A stretch of DNA of 64,000 bases from Theropithecus gelada (GCF_003255815.1 NC_037681.1:61767690-61831689); one strand, 5' to 3'. Shown: positions 12,301 through 24,130, counted from the stretch's first letter. The notes: generated by a model from the letters alone, not told the origin. Numbers and translations are program-made.

Positions 12301-13505
12301 GCTATACAAATATTACACATAGTACTATTCTCAAGGGGGATTAGAGTCCATCTGGCTCTACAAGGTATGAAACCGTAAAACAAAGTAATTTTAGAGAGTA
12401 TTTGAAGTCACAATTAATAGTGTCATGGGTGCTGAAAGGTAACAATCACTGTGAACTGCCATAATTGGAGAAATACGGAAAATCTGGACTTAACTCAGGT
12501 TTTGAGGACATGTTTGAATGGATGGAGAGGTAGAAGGAGAGCATATTTGGACTGAGGAAAATGTGGAAGTCAAGAAGCAAAAGCAAATTCTCACCAGAGA
12601 AAACAATAATCATCCTGAATTGATTGTGGAGGGAATCCACAATCAATGGACTGTGGAGGGAAGACCACGAAAAAGCAGCCTATCTTGTGAATAGATGCTA
12701 GCAGGGAATACTGAACTTGGAATTTAGAGAGGTACAGTGGATCATATTACAGACCCCATAAAACCCAATCAGGAACCTTGAACATCTGCTTGTAAATAAT
12801 AGAAGACTAATAAAATCTTATGTGAGAATGTCTTCATACTTCTAACTCAATCAAGCCTTCTCCAGTCTCCAAACTCAGACAAATGTATTGTTGTTATTAA
12901 GGGGCATTAAATTTCACGTATCAATGATTAAAAATATCCCCTGTATATAACAAGTCAAAGAGGCACTCTCAGTTTTTCATAGAATCTGTTGATAAAAGGT
13001 CTTGCAGGCAAAATAGAAGCCATCTAGGTCCAAAGTTTTGTTCCCTTTTCTAATGCAGCCTTCTAGCAAAATGAAATTTTAAATCTCAGTAAAAGACTGG
13101 TCCTATTAACCTCAGTTTGTAATAGCTGCCCAGATTTTATGAGTAAAATCAGAACGTATTATCTTCCATCCTGATCCAGCATTCTGGTAAGATTCATATG
13201 GTCTACCTTAATAGTTATATCCTTCTTGATACAAATGCTGATCCCTCAGATATCTAAAAACTGTCAGCCTCTGAGGTCAATAATTATTACCTAATCATCA
13301 GCTCAAAAATATTTTTAAGGTACTTTAATCAGGAATAGCTATAATCCTGCTATGGTTTCATGAAAAGAAAATTTGGCAAAGCGTTGCTTTTCTAAGTACC
13401 ATTTGCTTTTCTAAGTACCATTTGCCCAGAGATAGTTGCCTGAATAGAAAGAAAAAACAACCTTATGACATTCATTTTATATATTATCATAATCTAATAA
13501 TATTT
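12301..13505. other. Unique sequence with a hairpin and a 19-bp tandem pair
   Basis: No gene. Contains a perfect inverted repeat at 12619-12647 (arms attgattgtgga / tccacaatcaat, 5-base loop) and two adjacent copies of gcttttctaagtaccattt at 13386-13423. Confidence 0.5.
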
Positions 13506-13619
13506 TAGTTAGCAGGCATCCATTATCAGCCTGATACTGTGTTTGACAGTAGGGATACAACTATGAAATAAAAAGACACAAAGACAAACACTAATCAAAT
13601 AACCTAATAAGTACATGTC
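13506..13619 (+). mobile_element. Probable L2-like relic
   Basis: 'gatactgtgtttgacagtagggatacaac' followed by 'acacaaagacaaacactaatcaaataacc' echoes the L2-type 'actgtgctaggc..ggatacagcagtgaacaa' region. Weak and old. Confidence 0.35.
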
Positions 13620-14599
13620 ATTTTTAAATTGCAACCAAATTAAAGTTGATTATTTGAAAAGAGATGAAATTTGATAAATTTCTGATCAGATTGATCAAAA
13701 AAGAGATAAAACATAAATCACTAAGATTTAAATACATTTAAAATAATCAGATATAATGAACAATTTTAGACCAATATACTCAAAAATTTAGATTAAAAGG
13801 GTAAATTATATTAAAAATTATGACTTAGCAAGCTACTGCACAATGAAATATAAAATATGAATAAACATGTCTATTTTTAAAACTGAATTTGTTGAGGAAT
13901 CATCCCACAAACAACATTATTGTGAATTCTATCACATCTTTAAGAAAGAAGTGACATTAATCTTATTCAATCTCCTTCAGAAAATAAATAGGAAGAAACA
14001 TTTTCCAACATGCGTTATTGATGTCAGCATGCCACTGATATCAAAACAAAACTGTTACCAAAAAAAGATTATAGACTAATATATTTTATAAATACAGACA
14101 CAAAATACCAAACACAAAATATTAAAAACTTGAATCCAGCAATTTACAAAAAGGATAATGCATCATAAACAAGTAGTGTTTATTTAATATTTTTAAAAAA
14201 CAATGTAATTTGCCATATTAACAGATTAAAAAAGATTTGTGATCATCTTAATAAAAGGAGGAAAAGCCCTTGACAAAATTTAACACTGATTTACAATTAC
14301 TTATTTAAGCTGTTTGATAAAGTGCACCTATGAAAATTTATAGCTAATATCACTTATTGTGAAATAGTAAAACATTTCCCACATTGGGAACAAGGGAAGG
14401 ATGTTTTACTCTCATCACCTTATCATTGTGCCAGAGCTCCTAGCCATTGCAATGAGATAAGATAAAGAGATAAAAAATAAAGATCTTTTTAAATGTAGAA
14501 ATACGTTGATTCACAGATAAAATGAATGTTTATTTAAACAATATTAGAAACTCTACCAAAATACTGCGAGAACTGTGTTAAACTGTATTTCCAAAAATA
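13620..14599 (+). mobile_element. Ancient L1M ORF2 part 1, plus strand
   Basis: Collinear with L1 ORF2: 'gatcagattgatcaaaaaagagataaaac' near 13684, 'aatccagcaatttacaaaaagga' near 14133, 'catattaacagattaaaaaaga' near 14214, 'gacaaaatttaacactgattta' near 14272, and 'gggaacaagggaaggatgtttta' near 14385. Numerous frameshifts and stops. The element continues at 15140, 15720 and 17312 after three later insertions. Confidence 0.75.
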
Positions 14600-14790
14600 G
14601 TCACTCCAAAATTTCCAGTACCATATGCTCTTCTAGAGTCTTGCTACTCCCCCATCTGGAGGTGGAGTCTTTTCCCCATTCCTTAAAACTGGACAATTTT
14701 GTGACTATCTTCAAGAATAGAATGCAGAGGAAGTGATTTCTGAAATTGGATAATAACAGATAATACATCCTCCACTCAGCACACTGGCAT

Positions 14791-14826
<36 letters not shown>

Positions 14827-15132
14827 CCTCTGAGTTTTACCCTTAGGACCAAGCTACCTCAAAATGAAGAATTCAAGCAGCCATTTGAATGCCCATGTCT
14901 TGGTGTTCGAACCACAGTCCTAGTTGTGTACCCAGCCTACAATCAACATCAATCACCAGAAATTAATGAGTGAGCTTTCAAATTATTCCAGTTGCTAGCC
15001 CTTGAGGTGTTCCAGCTAACAGTGAATACAGCCGAGACACGCTGTACCCAGAGAGCTCTGCCTAAATTGCAGAATTATAACAAAACATTCTTTTGTTTTA
15101 AGTTGCTAAGTTTGGGTCACAGCAAGAACTAC
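14600..15132 (+). mobile_element. Old MaLR LTR (MLT1, early subfamily such as MLT1J-like) inserted in the L1M
   Basis: 'cccatctggaggtggagtc', 'tagaatgcagaggaagtgat', and the end 'aaattgcagaattataac...ttgttttaagttgctaagtttgg' match the pattern of the oldest MLT1 LTRs. L1 homology resumes just after it, so it interrupts the L1M. The subfamily is my best guess. No internal region is present, as expected of a solo LTR. Confidence 0.6.
14793..14828. repeat. (TC)n microsatellite
   Basis: About 16 uninterrupted TC units inside the MLT1-like LTR. The 83-codon minus frame over it encodes an Arg-Glu run and is not a gene. Confidence 0.95.
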
Positions 15133-15347
15133 TACCAAAACAAGAACTACTAAGTGATTTTAGCGAAATAACAAAATCAACATACAAAATCAACATATGA
15201 TCAATTGGATTTTCATCCATACTAGTGGTAAATCGTAAGCAAAGTTTTGAATAATCCACTTACAATAATATCCCAAAAAATATACACAAAAATCCTTAGG
15301 AATAAATTTAACAAAAGAAATATAGACCTCTGCACTATGTATTAGTC
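15133..15347 (+). mobile_element. Ancient L1M ORF2 part 2, plus strand
   Basis: 'aaaatcaacatatgatcaattggattt' and 'aataatatcccaaaaaatatacac...taggaataaatttaacaaaagaa' are the next ORF2 segment in order after the piece ending near 14600. Confidence 0.7.
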
Positions 15348-15714
15348 AGCACAGCCTGCCATAGATACAAGAAACTTAGGTGGCTTAAACAACAGAAATG
15401 TATTTTCTCAGAGTTCTGAAGGCTGGAAGTTTGAGATCAACACAGATAGTTTATGTGCTGTACAGTCAGGCTCTTGTGAGGGTTCTCTTCCTGGCTTAGA
15501 GATGACCACCTCCTCAATGTCTTTACTTGATAAGGGCACTTGGGTGAGAGAACAAGCCCTCTGGTGTCTCTCCGTATAAAAACAATACTATCAGACCAAG
15601 GTCGCACTCTCATGACCTAATTACCTCCCAAAGTCCTATCTCCAAATTCCACTGAAGATTAGGGCTTCAGTATATGAGTTCTAGTGGGATATAGACATTC
15701 AATCTGAAACACAG
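15348..15714 (-). mobile_element. MLT1 LTR (MaLR), minus strand, inserted in the L1M
   Basis: Starts 'tgtattagtcagcacagcctgccata' and contains 'aaacaacagaaatgtattttctcagagttctgaaggctgg', 'gacctaattacctcccaaag' and 'tatctccaaattccactgaag', the reverse complement of the MLT1 LTR. L1 ORF2 resumes directly after it. No internal region, hence a solo LTR. Confidence 0.88.
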
Positions 15715-16909
15715 TAAAAAATACAAAAATTGAAGAAAAAAATAAAAGAAGATATATATAATAATGTTCAAGGATTAAGACTCTATTATGCTAAGATTTT
15801 ATTAATTCTGCCCATACTTATCTGTTAATTTAAAGCAATCTAAATCAGAATATTATCAGGCCTTTTTGTAGTAGCTAACAATTAAAAATGCATAAATGCA
15901 AATAACATAAAATGGAAAAATCTATTTTGAAAAAGAAGAATCAAGTTGGAGTGCCTGCACTAATAACAAAACTACTATAAAAATATAGTAATCAAGACTG
16001 TGGTCTAAATACAGACAAAAAGAATAGCAACAGAATGTAATCAAGGGCCCAGAAATAGACCCACATGGTCATTTAATTTCTGATAAAGGTGCCAAAGCAA
16101 TTCAAGGGGAAAGAGAAAGACTTTTCAATAAATACTGCCAATCACTCAGTATCCCTGCGGAAAAAAACGAACTTCAACCCTTGTCACACAACATACAAAA
16201 AATTAATTTGATGTGGATCATAAACCTAAACACAAAACCTGAAACTATACAATTTTTAGAAGAACGCATAAAAGAATATTTTCACTACTTAAAAGTAGAT
16301 TAATGTTTCTTAAGCAGGTCACAGAAATGAATAATCCTAAAAGAAAAAAGTGATCAATTAGATTTTATCAATATAAAAACTTCCCCTTAAAACCACCATT
16401 GATAGATGAATCATCAAGCCACAAACTAGGAGAAAATAGAATTACAATTCAATAATTAAACAAGCAATCCAATTTTTAAAAAAGAAAAACAAAGTCAAAA
16501 GAATTAGACAGACATCTCACAACTGAACTCATCCTAATAACTGATAGTACATGACAAAGTGATGAATATCTCACTAATCATTAGGGAAATGTGAATCAAA
16601 ACCATAAGGATATATCATTATATATCCCAGAATGGCTAACATTAAAGTCTCAGAAGCCCAAAAGTGGCTAGGATGTGGAACAACTAGAAGTCTCATGTAT
16701 GCTCATGTGGATGGTAAGTACAACCACAAAAAAATTAAGGTTCTTATAACTTACACCTTACTTAACATATCCACATGGTATTTAAACATACCTACTCTAT
16801 GATTCAGCAATTTTATCTCTAGGAATTTATACATGAGAAATGAAAGTGTTAAGTCTACAAAAAATAACTTAGATAAGAATGTTCATAGAAGCTTTATTCA
16901 TAATACCTC
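15715..16909 (+). mobile_element. Ancient L1M ORF2 part 3, plus strand
   Basis: Continues ORF2 in order: 'gggcccagaaatagacccacatgg' near 16045, 'aaaggtgccaaagcaattcaagg' near 16085, 'aaacctgaaactatacaa' near 16237, and 'ctactctatgattcagcaatttt' near 16792. Stops and indels throughout. Confidence 0.75.
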
Positions 16910-17311
16910 TGCTATAGTTTAAACGTTTGTTGCCCCAAAACTTCAAGTTGAAATTTAATCCCCAAGGTTGGAGGTGGGGCCTAATGAGAAGTATTTGGGT
17001 CATGGGAGCAGATTCCTCAGGAATGTCTTAGTGCCATCCTCCTCTAGTGAGTGAGTCCTCACTGTACTGGCTCCCACAAAAGCTGGTTGTTAAAAGATCC
17101 TGGCTCTTTCTCTTGCCTCCTTTCTCACTGTGTGATCTCTGCTCAGCCCAGCCCCCCTTCTCCTTCTGCCATGAGTAGAAGCAGCTTGAGCAGATGCTGG
17201 TGCCGTGCTTCTTGTACAGCCTGCTGAACTGTGAGCCAAATAAACTTCTTTTCTTTACAAATCACACTGCCTCAGGTGTTTCTTTGTAGCAACATTAAGG
17301 GAACTTAGACA
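16910..17311 (+). mobile_element. MST-type MaLR LTR, plus strand, inserted in the L1M
   Basis: Begins 'tgctatagtttaaacgtttg', followed by 'aaatttaatccccaagg', 'ggaggtggggcctaatgag' and 'tgggtcatgggagcagattcctc'. It ends 'gaactgtgagccaaataaac...ttacaaatcacactgcctcagg...gaacttagaca', the MST/THE1-like LTR pattern with its polyadenylation signal. A solo LTR; L1 sequence flanks both sides. Confidence 0.88.
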
Positions 17312-17770
17312 ATTTCTCAACTGGAAAGATCCCAGAATTCCATAATCAGAAAAACAGTTAAAGCAGCTGCTATATATTCATATGATGTTCATTCCTTGGC
17401 AATTAAAAGGAACAAACTACTAACATATGCAACATAGATAAATCTCAAAATTAATTGCTAAATTACCTTAAACAAAAGAGTTTGTACTCTATGAATCAAT
17501 TTGTATAAAGTTCTAAAATAAATAAAATTAATATATCCTAAAAATAAATGAGAACGTGATTGCCTCTGGAGTGACAGATCAGGGATTACCCAGGAAAAGG
17601 CACAAGGGCAGTTATTGGAGTAAGAGTAATGCTTGATAGGAATTTGATAGGAATTTGGGTTTCATAAGTCTATGCATCGTTCAAGACTCATTGAATAGCA
17701 TAACTACATTTTGCACATTTCATCATGTATATGCTATACTTAAAATATAAAAATATATTATATACACACA
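17312..17770 (+). mobile_element. Ancient L1M ORF2 end and 3' UTR, plus strand
   Basis: 'ttcattccttggcaattaaaagg', 'aacatagataaatctcaaaatta' and 'ttgtactctatgaatcaatttgtataaagttc' are the L1M 3' ORF2/UTR motifs. It ends near 'atgtatatgctatacttaaaatataaaaa'. Confidence 0.7.
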
Positions 17771-18055
17771 TGCTTAGACACAAATATATCACTTAGTTAA
17801 TGATGTGCATGCTGAAAGTTTTGGTGTACCTATGTCTACAACTAATTATGAACTTTATTAAGACCTGGGTTGATCAATGCTAAACAGAGCAAGGGATGAA
17901 TTGATATGTTGAAAAGCAAACAGAAAAATCTTAATTGCAGAATCTTAGTCTCAAGTCTATGTGTGTTCACTGTACAATTCCAACAACATTTCCATATGTT
18001 TAAAATTTTTCAGAATAATATTTTGGGAAAAATTAAAATTATGTAAACAATTTTA
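17771..18055 (+). mobile_element. L1ME-like 3' end, plus strand
   Basis: 'gttaatgatgtgcatgctgaaag', 'ttaattgcagaatcttagtctcaag', and 'gttcactgtacaattccaacaacatttccatatgtttaaaatttttcagaata' correspond to the old L1ME-type 3' UTR. It may belong to the same element as the upstream fragments or be a second copy. Confidence 0.6.
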
Positions 18056-18289
18056 AAAGACAAATAGTGAGCTAGGAAAGTATATAACAATGAGATTTGA
18101 CGGTATCAGGAATGAGTGTTTTTTTAAAAGAATGAAGTTTGCCATCTTTCTTGAGTAATCTGCTGAGGACTACAAATTACATAGCTTCTAGAATGGTTCT
18201 TTTCTTACTACGTTAGGTCTTTCCATTCTTTGTGAAGCAACTCAAAAATATATGAACTTGTCAGTTCTACTCACTTCCTGAGCTTTAGC

Positions 18290-18535
18290 TTAGATGCTGT
18301 GCTCCCAGAGTAGCCGTCTCCACCACAGAAGACATTCTTGGTGTCCTGTTCTCTCTGCATTCATCATCCCTTACTTTGATTTACTTCCACAGTACCTGCA
18401 TTCCCCAACAGCCTCAAAAATCCAAAAGAGCAAAGCTCATGCAAGTCTTGGTTATTATTGTATTCCAAGTTCCTAGAACAGTGCTTTTACATAGCAGGTA
18501 TTAAACAAATGTAGATCGAATGGATGATGAGTTAA
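18290..18535 (+). mobile_element. L2 3'-end relic, plus strand
   Basis: 'attgtattccaagttcctagaacagtgct...acatagcaggtattaaacaaatgtag...gaatggatgatgag' matches the L2 tail (cctagaacagtgcctggcacatagtagg...-type). Confidence 0.7.
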
Positions 18536-19529
18536 ATATTAAAAGAAAATAGTGTATTATGCAAAAAGTATACATTATTCACAGTGAAGTTTTCACTTTA
18601 TCTCAGAGGGTTCTTGGACTGTTGAAGGTAAGGTCATCCAAACTAACTGGTAACCTGAGTCCATAAAATAATTTAGGGACTCCTCCAGTGAAATCTTTTT
18701 TCCCATGAAAGAAAAGTTATGTGTTCAAACTGAGTAATTTACAACATGAAAAAATTCAACACTAGTCATTGTTTCTGATTCACTCTTTACTATTTTTCTA
18801 GTTTCTTTTTTGACAAACCCTGTATTGTATTAAGGCACATCACAACTTTTGGTCACAAAGTTCAGCATGATGTTAATATAATCCATCCTAGAAAAAAAAT
18901 TGCCCCAAAGGAATAAACAAAATCAACAATGATGAAATGGTGGCTTTCAACATTAGGGAACTAAAGAAAATCAGCACACAGGATAGAAAAAGAAACTGTA
19001 TTACTTTGGACCATATTCACAGCGTGTAGTTAGAAGACAACTGCAGGATGTCTACCTTGGGAAAGTTGAGAAAGGAAATGCCTTGCAACAAGAGAAGGCA
19101 ATGGTTACAAAACCAAATAAATTCTTTGCTGCAATAATTACATAGAAAGATTGATGTTGGAAGCAGACATATGGCTCACAGGGGAGGAGTAATGAGATAA
19201 AGGCACATGCTGCTGGAGCAGGTGATCTACTAATTAGATTTCAGCGATGTGGTTCATACCATGTTCAGATGGAAATTATCTTAAAATATACAAAAGAAAC
19301 AAAACAGAGTTGCAGGAGAAATGATTTAGAGCCATGATCATAATGAAATCAGGATGACGGAGCTGAAATAAGGTTTTTATAAGACTTTTGTTGGCAAATA
19401 AAAGCAATTTGTCATGTAATATCAAAATCTTATTGGATTGAGTAGAGCCATTCAAGAAGTAGAAATATCACTTCATCATACATTCTTTTCGTATTCTTTC
19501 ATACAGGTAGATACAATTACATTGAGGGC
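18536..19529. other. Unique sequence, no gene
   Basis: About 1 kb without recognised elements or coding frames. Confidence 0.35.
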
Positions 19530-19725
19530 CCACCAAACTATGCATTTGTATTGCAATATTTTTTATTCTTCATAATAATTTCCTGAGATAAATGTACCCT
19601 AGAAAAAAGGGTTCAGAGAGGCTAGATAACTTGCCCAAGAACCCACACTTGGAAGCAGCAAAACTGGGATCCAAATTTAAGATTTCTGATTACAAAGATA
19701 ATCTCATTAATTCTGTGCAATGTGC
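19530..19725 (+). mobile_element. MIR, plus strand
   Basis: 'gggttcagagaggctagataacttgcccaagaacccacacttgg...aactgggatccaaatttaagatttctg' is the well-conserved MIR core and 3' part. Confidence 0.82.
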
Positions 19726-20644
19726 TCCATCTTGTTCCAGAGCACTGAGAAAGTCAAATGCAACTTGAAACAATCGTAATGAAATAAAAACCAACGTACA
19801 TAATTGCTTTATAACACATACTTACTTCTACACCATTACACAGAGAGAGTTTGGGTTATGGTCTTGATCATCAAAACCATTTATGCTGGGTTAGTTACTT
19901 GTGGTGAGACCTTGCATTGTACTTTGAATACGGCACTCAAGTAGACTTTCCTCCTCTTGGCCATCTTTTGATGTCCTCACAACTAAAAGGCTATATGACC
20001 ACTGTAGTTTATAGTTTCAAACTAAACTGCTGATATTAGCTCTTACAATATTGAGATACAATGGAAATGTTTGAGGGTTGAGGAAGGAAGTGGTAAAACT
20101 ATCAAATTTTTCTTGAATAACCCTTCGAATTGTAGATGTCAAGACATTTAGAAAGCATACTGACAAGAATTATTCCTAGGGAATTGCATTAGAATAATTT
20201 GGGTGGCTAAAATACATTTATACCTATACCTAATTAAAATCATTCATTCATAGCTTCTGTCATGATATTAATAAAAAGCTACAATCATTTTTTTCTGTGT
20301 TATAGTGGCTTTTCTTTGTGTTGTGGCTAGTCAACATACTAAAATTTTACTTCTACCTGAGAGAAAACTCTCATTATGCAAAGCAAAATTAATTAGTTTA
20401 TTTGGCAATAAACAAAACTTTTAAAAGTACTCCTTTGGCTGAAGAATCAATTCATATAATTTCAAGGATTAGTGAAAGAAAATCAGCTCATTAGCAGGAT
20501 GCTTACATGGAAACTGTAGGCAAAAGACTTTTGATATAATTCATTAATTTTAAGTTTGCTATCAGCATGCCTAAGTCAAAAACATGTGGCAGAGTAAAAA
20601 CCAGTTCTTCTTTTGAAGACTGCTAAGTCCTAAGAGGGACAAAC
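19726..20644. other. Unique sequence, no gene
   Basis: No coding frame above 60 codons and no recognised repeat. Confidence 0.35.
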
Positions 20645-20740
20645 ATGTGTAATAATAATTACCATGTATTCAGTGTCAACTATGTACCAAGCACTATCTC
20701 ACTTTTCATCTGGCATCTCATTTGAAAAATAGAGACATTA
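20645..20740 (+). mobile_element. MIR fragment, plus strand
   Basis: 'cagtgtcaactatgtaccaagcactatctcac' followed by 'ggcatctcatttgaaaaatagag' follows MIR order but is degraded. Confidence 0.55.
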
Positions 20741-21100
20741 TAAAAATAGTTGGGTCCAGGATGAGTTAAATGGTAAAAGGCCTCTGAAGGCAGAAGGATG
20801 TATAAGAGAGAGCTCAATCCTTAAACCATCTGTCCAAGAAGCTAGAGGAAACCTGGGGGGTAGAGAAAGTAGAGAGAAACTGCCTTAGGAGGAGTCTCAA
20901 GTAGAGTTGAAGGGAAGATCTCCAGCTCCTGCTGGCAAGGGAAATTACAAAGTCAACAAGTTCTTGTTACAAGGTGAACACTAAAAATCAGACTGTCTAG
21001 AAAAAAAAGAAAACGATTTATCTGCATGGATAGATTTCTGTAAAAAATTAAAATTCCTTTTAAAAGTAATTTATTGGATGGAATTTATTGGAATTTTTTG

Positions 21101-21291
21101 TATGGTTTGTCACCCTTTCTCTTACCATCTCCCCTCTTTCCCTCTTTATGCTTCAGGTATGTCAGTGCTCCTGTGGACCTCACTTAAATCTATTGGGAAT
21201 ATTTAAGACTCAAGATATTTCCTTAAAATGTACCTAAAAGTTCCTTGGTTTGCTCATTTTTTTCCCTGAAATAAAATAGACATCAATTTCC
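21101..21291 (+). repeat. Local duplication, copy A
   Basis: The interval is repeated at 22709-22906 with roughly 85% identity by eye. Shared landmarks are 'accatctcccc', 'ccctctttatg', 'ttcaggtatgtc', 'cctgtggacct', 'ccttggtttg' and 'aaataaaatagacatcaat'. Most differences are transitions. It begins with about 16 bases (tatggtttgtcaccct) that match the right end of the palindromic DNA element lying beside copy B. I do not recognise the unit as a named repeat. Confidence 0.85.
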
Positions 21292-22409
21292 AAATACTTT
21301 AAAATCGCTTTATCTTAAAATGAACACCTCTATCTTCTGAGCAGTTGAAAGCATCTTCCTCCTTCTTTGGAGCCTGTATTTGAGTGACATTTACCTGACA
21401 TATCACAGGCATCGAATAAGCATTTCTTAAAGACCTGCAATGCACCAGACACTGTATTAGATGCTGTGAAAACAAGTTTACTTGTCAGATCAGCTTCAAA
21501 ACAAGCTTCCTCTAGCTCTTTTCCTATTTTCTGTGACCTTAGATGTTGGTCCACATCAGTAAAAACTGTCTGAAATGGAAAAGATAAATAGAACAGACCT
21601 TGTGGCAGTAAATATTTTCAAAAAGCTCAAAATATGTGAGCATTTAGTAAACTAAATGCCTTTTTTTATAAGGCTGCCTTAAGTCAAGACAAGGTCAAAC
21701 CAGTTGTCCCTGAGCTAAGAAAGCAGTTGCCCAACCTGACTTTGACTTTGAGACAGTATGTATTTCCATTCATATATTTATTTCCAGGCAACCATTATTA
21801 GAGAAGCTATGCTCAAGGCACCAAGGAAACTGCTGAGATTAGAACTAACATTATGGATAGGGTATGGATCTCTCTCAAGAGGATACAGCATATACCTATA
21901 AATGATTATGATAAAACGTGGAAAGAAACAAGTGTCATGAGAGATGAAAATATGTAGGTTTGATCTGAATGTATATACACACCAAAGATCCATGTATGTA
22001 TTTCTATATGAATAATCCTCCCTCTTGTTTGTCACTGTGTTATCTCAGCATTCCTCTGAATTTTTGTTCTTATTTCAGTAATAGGTTGTAATTTAATCTG
22101 ACACCTAGAACTCAATGTGGAAATAGGAGAATGTAAATTTATATTCTTAGTAGGCACAGATGCAGTATGATGAGGGCTTACTTTATCATGGGCTGAAATA
22201 CAAATAGCTGCTAATAGGAGACAGAGGAGGAGATAGTTTGGTGCGATAAACAGAGAAGCCCTTTAAGAGCTGAGAATCTGACTAAATGGTCTAATGCACC
22301 GTAAGCACATCAGTCATTCATAACCTCTCAGTCTTAGAGTTCTCACCTGTAAATCAGAGGAAATTAGTTTTACTACAAGCTGTTTAGCTTCTAGTCTCTC
22401 AAATCTATT
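21292..22409. other. Unique sequence between the duplicated copies
   Basis: No gene. Near 21410-21470 'gcatttcttaaagacctgcaatgcaccagacactgtattagatgctg' looks L2/MIR-like. Confidence 0.4.
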
Positions 22410-22540
22410 AACCAGTGGACTTTATGGACTGTGTGCACCATGAGGCCTTAGTCCTCATTGTAGTCCCTGTGCCTAGCATAGTTCTTGGCGCATAGTAAAT
22501 GCTCAGAAAACACTGACACAATGATTGATGAAGTAACAGA
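22410..22540 (+). mobile_element. L2 3'-end relic, plus strand
   Basis: 'gactgtgtgcaccatgaggccttagtcctcattgtag...gcctagcatagttcttggcgcatagtaaatgctcag' follows the L2 3' consensus order. Confidence 0.75.
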
Positions 22541-22603
22541 ACTGCTTGTGAGTGGCACGCTAATAATGTCCACCACATTCTTTTTTTTCTCATATCCTTT
22601 TCT

Positions 22604-22723
22604 AGGGTGACCAACCATTCTGGTTTGCCTAGGACTTTCCCTAAGCTTTTCGTTCTAAAAAAAGCTTTCCCACTTCCTGGGAAAACCTTCAGTCTCAGGT
22701 AAACCTGGATGATTGGTCACCCT
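22604..22723. mobile_element. Palindromic non-autonomous DNA element (MER53-like)
   Basis: A 120-bp unit with long inverted ends: left agggtgaccaaccattctgg continuing to 'cctaggact', and right 'agtctcagg' running to ggatgattggtcaccct. Read in opposite senses the arms match over about 33 bases with a few changes. The family name is from memory of MER53-type palindromic elements and is tentative. Its right end abuts duplication copy B. Confidence 0.65.
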
Positions 22724-22906
22724 TCCCTCTACCATCTCCCCTTTCCCTCTTTATGTTTCAGGTATGTCGGTGCCCCTGTGGACCTTACTTAAACCTATTG
22801 AGGATATTTAGGATTCAAGACATTTCTTTTAAATATGCCTGAAAGTTTGGAAAATTATTTCCTTGGTTTGTTCATTTTCCCCTGAAATAAAATAGACATC
22901 AATTTT
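22709..22906 (+). repeat. Local duplication, copy B
   Basis: Partner of 21101-21291. Compared with A it carries an extra 11 bases or so (ggaaaattatt) before 'tccttggtttg'. The left 15 bases belong to the terminal repeat of the adjacent palindromic element, which is complete here but not at copy A. Confidence 0.85.
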
Positions 22907-23880
22907 CAATGTCTTTCTGTAGTCATATGGCAAGTGCATGAATGACTCACAAATAAAAATGTCCTTCTATTTGCCAAAAGCCATCATCCACCTGAATAAA
23001 TCGTGATGTGATAAAAACACAGAGCATAAGGCTTCAAATAATTCTTGGAATATTTTTATTGGACACCAAGCCAAACAGATGTGATACACAAAAATCTAAA
23101 TTGATGGTGAACTGTGAATATCTGGTGACTTCCAGAGAAAATAGCCCAGGAGAGCAGGAATCACCAACCTGGAAGTGGGAGAGCAAATCCACAAAAGAAA
23201 TCCAAAAGTGTTTAGAAATCTGAGAGGTCATTATTTCTTTCTTTAAAATTTTCACATGTATCTTGACTGTCACCTGAACTGAGAGTGATTACGGCAGTGT
23301 CATTCTGCAAGGAATTACAAAACAAATTCTATGCCACTGCCTTCTTCCAGCTCTGAAAAATGCAAGATGGCACTGCCATCAACCCCCAGACCTCACTCAA
23401 AGCTACAGGCCATTCCTGTGGAACATGAAGTGGTACCCTGGAAGGAAATCTAGTTTTTAAAATAGTACAGATTTTATGCTTGACTAGCAAGGATCATCAT
23501 TCTATTTTACTCTGCAAGGTGCAGAGGAATCTTAACACCTGATAGTGATGTGTAGCTGGATTAGAATGGTATATTTCTCCTCACAACACTAGTGGAGCTT
23601 TACACTTATATGCCTTCACCTAGAGAAACTCTATTATTGATTTCAGTGTTTAAGGATCAGCATTTTCAGTATAATATGGCAACCATACTTTTCTACAAGG
23701 CAAGTCTTACATCTTGTGCTCAACCAAATAAACACATCTGTTTCAGTGCTGAAGGGAAACTACCCATTGGATTTAGTAAGAGATAGTATGTCCCTCTGAA
23801 TACGCGCTCTACTGTGGAGATTTTCTACCCTAACCTCCCATGAGACGCAGCTCCAGTATATTTCACTTTTCCGTCCCACT
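22907..23880. other. Unique sequence, no gene
   Basis: Short opposing open frames at 23008-23273 overlap antisense and have no recognisable content. Confidence 0.35.
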
Positions 23881-24130
23881 GAGAGATTCATTCATTTACT
23901 CATTCAAAAATATTCACTGGTGTCCAGGTGCCTAGACACTGGAGCTAGAGCAGGAAACCAAACAGACAAGATCCCTATTCTTGCCAAATTTACATATGAG
24001 AATCAAGAAAGAGACAATAAACAAATAAGGAAAGTAAGTGACAAGTCAGAAAGTGATAAATGTTTTGGATGAAAATAAAACAATGAAGAGGATAAGGAAG
24101 TTGTTGGGAGGTTTCTAGGACTGGTGTTGA
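23881..24130 (+). mobile_element. L2-like relic, plus strand
   Basis: 'ttcattcatttactcattcaaaaatattcactgg', 'gcctagacactggagctagagcaggaaacc', 'aagatccctattcttgcc' and 'gacaataaacaaataagg...gtgataaatg' match, in order, a widespread old L2-type segment. Confidence 0.65.

Noticed and set aside
13386..13423. Two adjacent 19-bp copies (gcttttctaagtaccattt)
   Set aside because: Real, but an ordinary slippage duplication without further interest.
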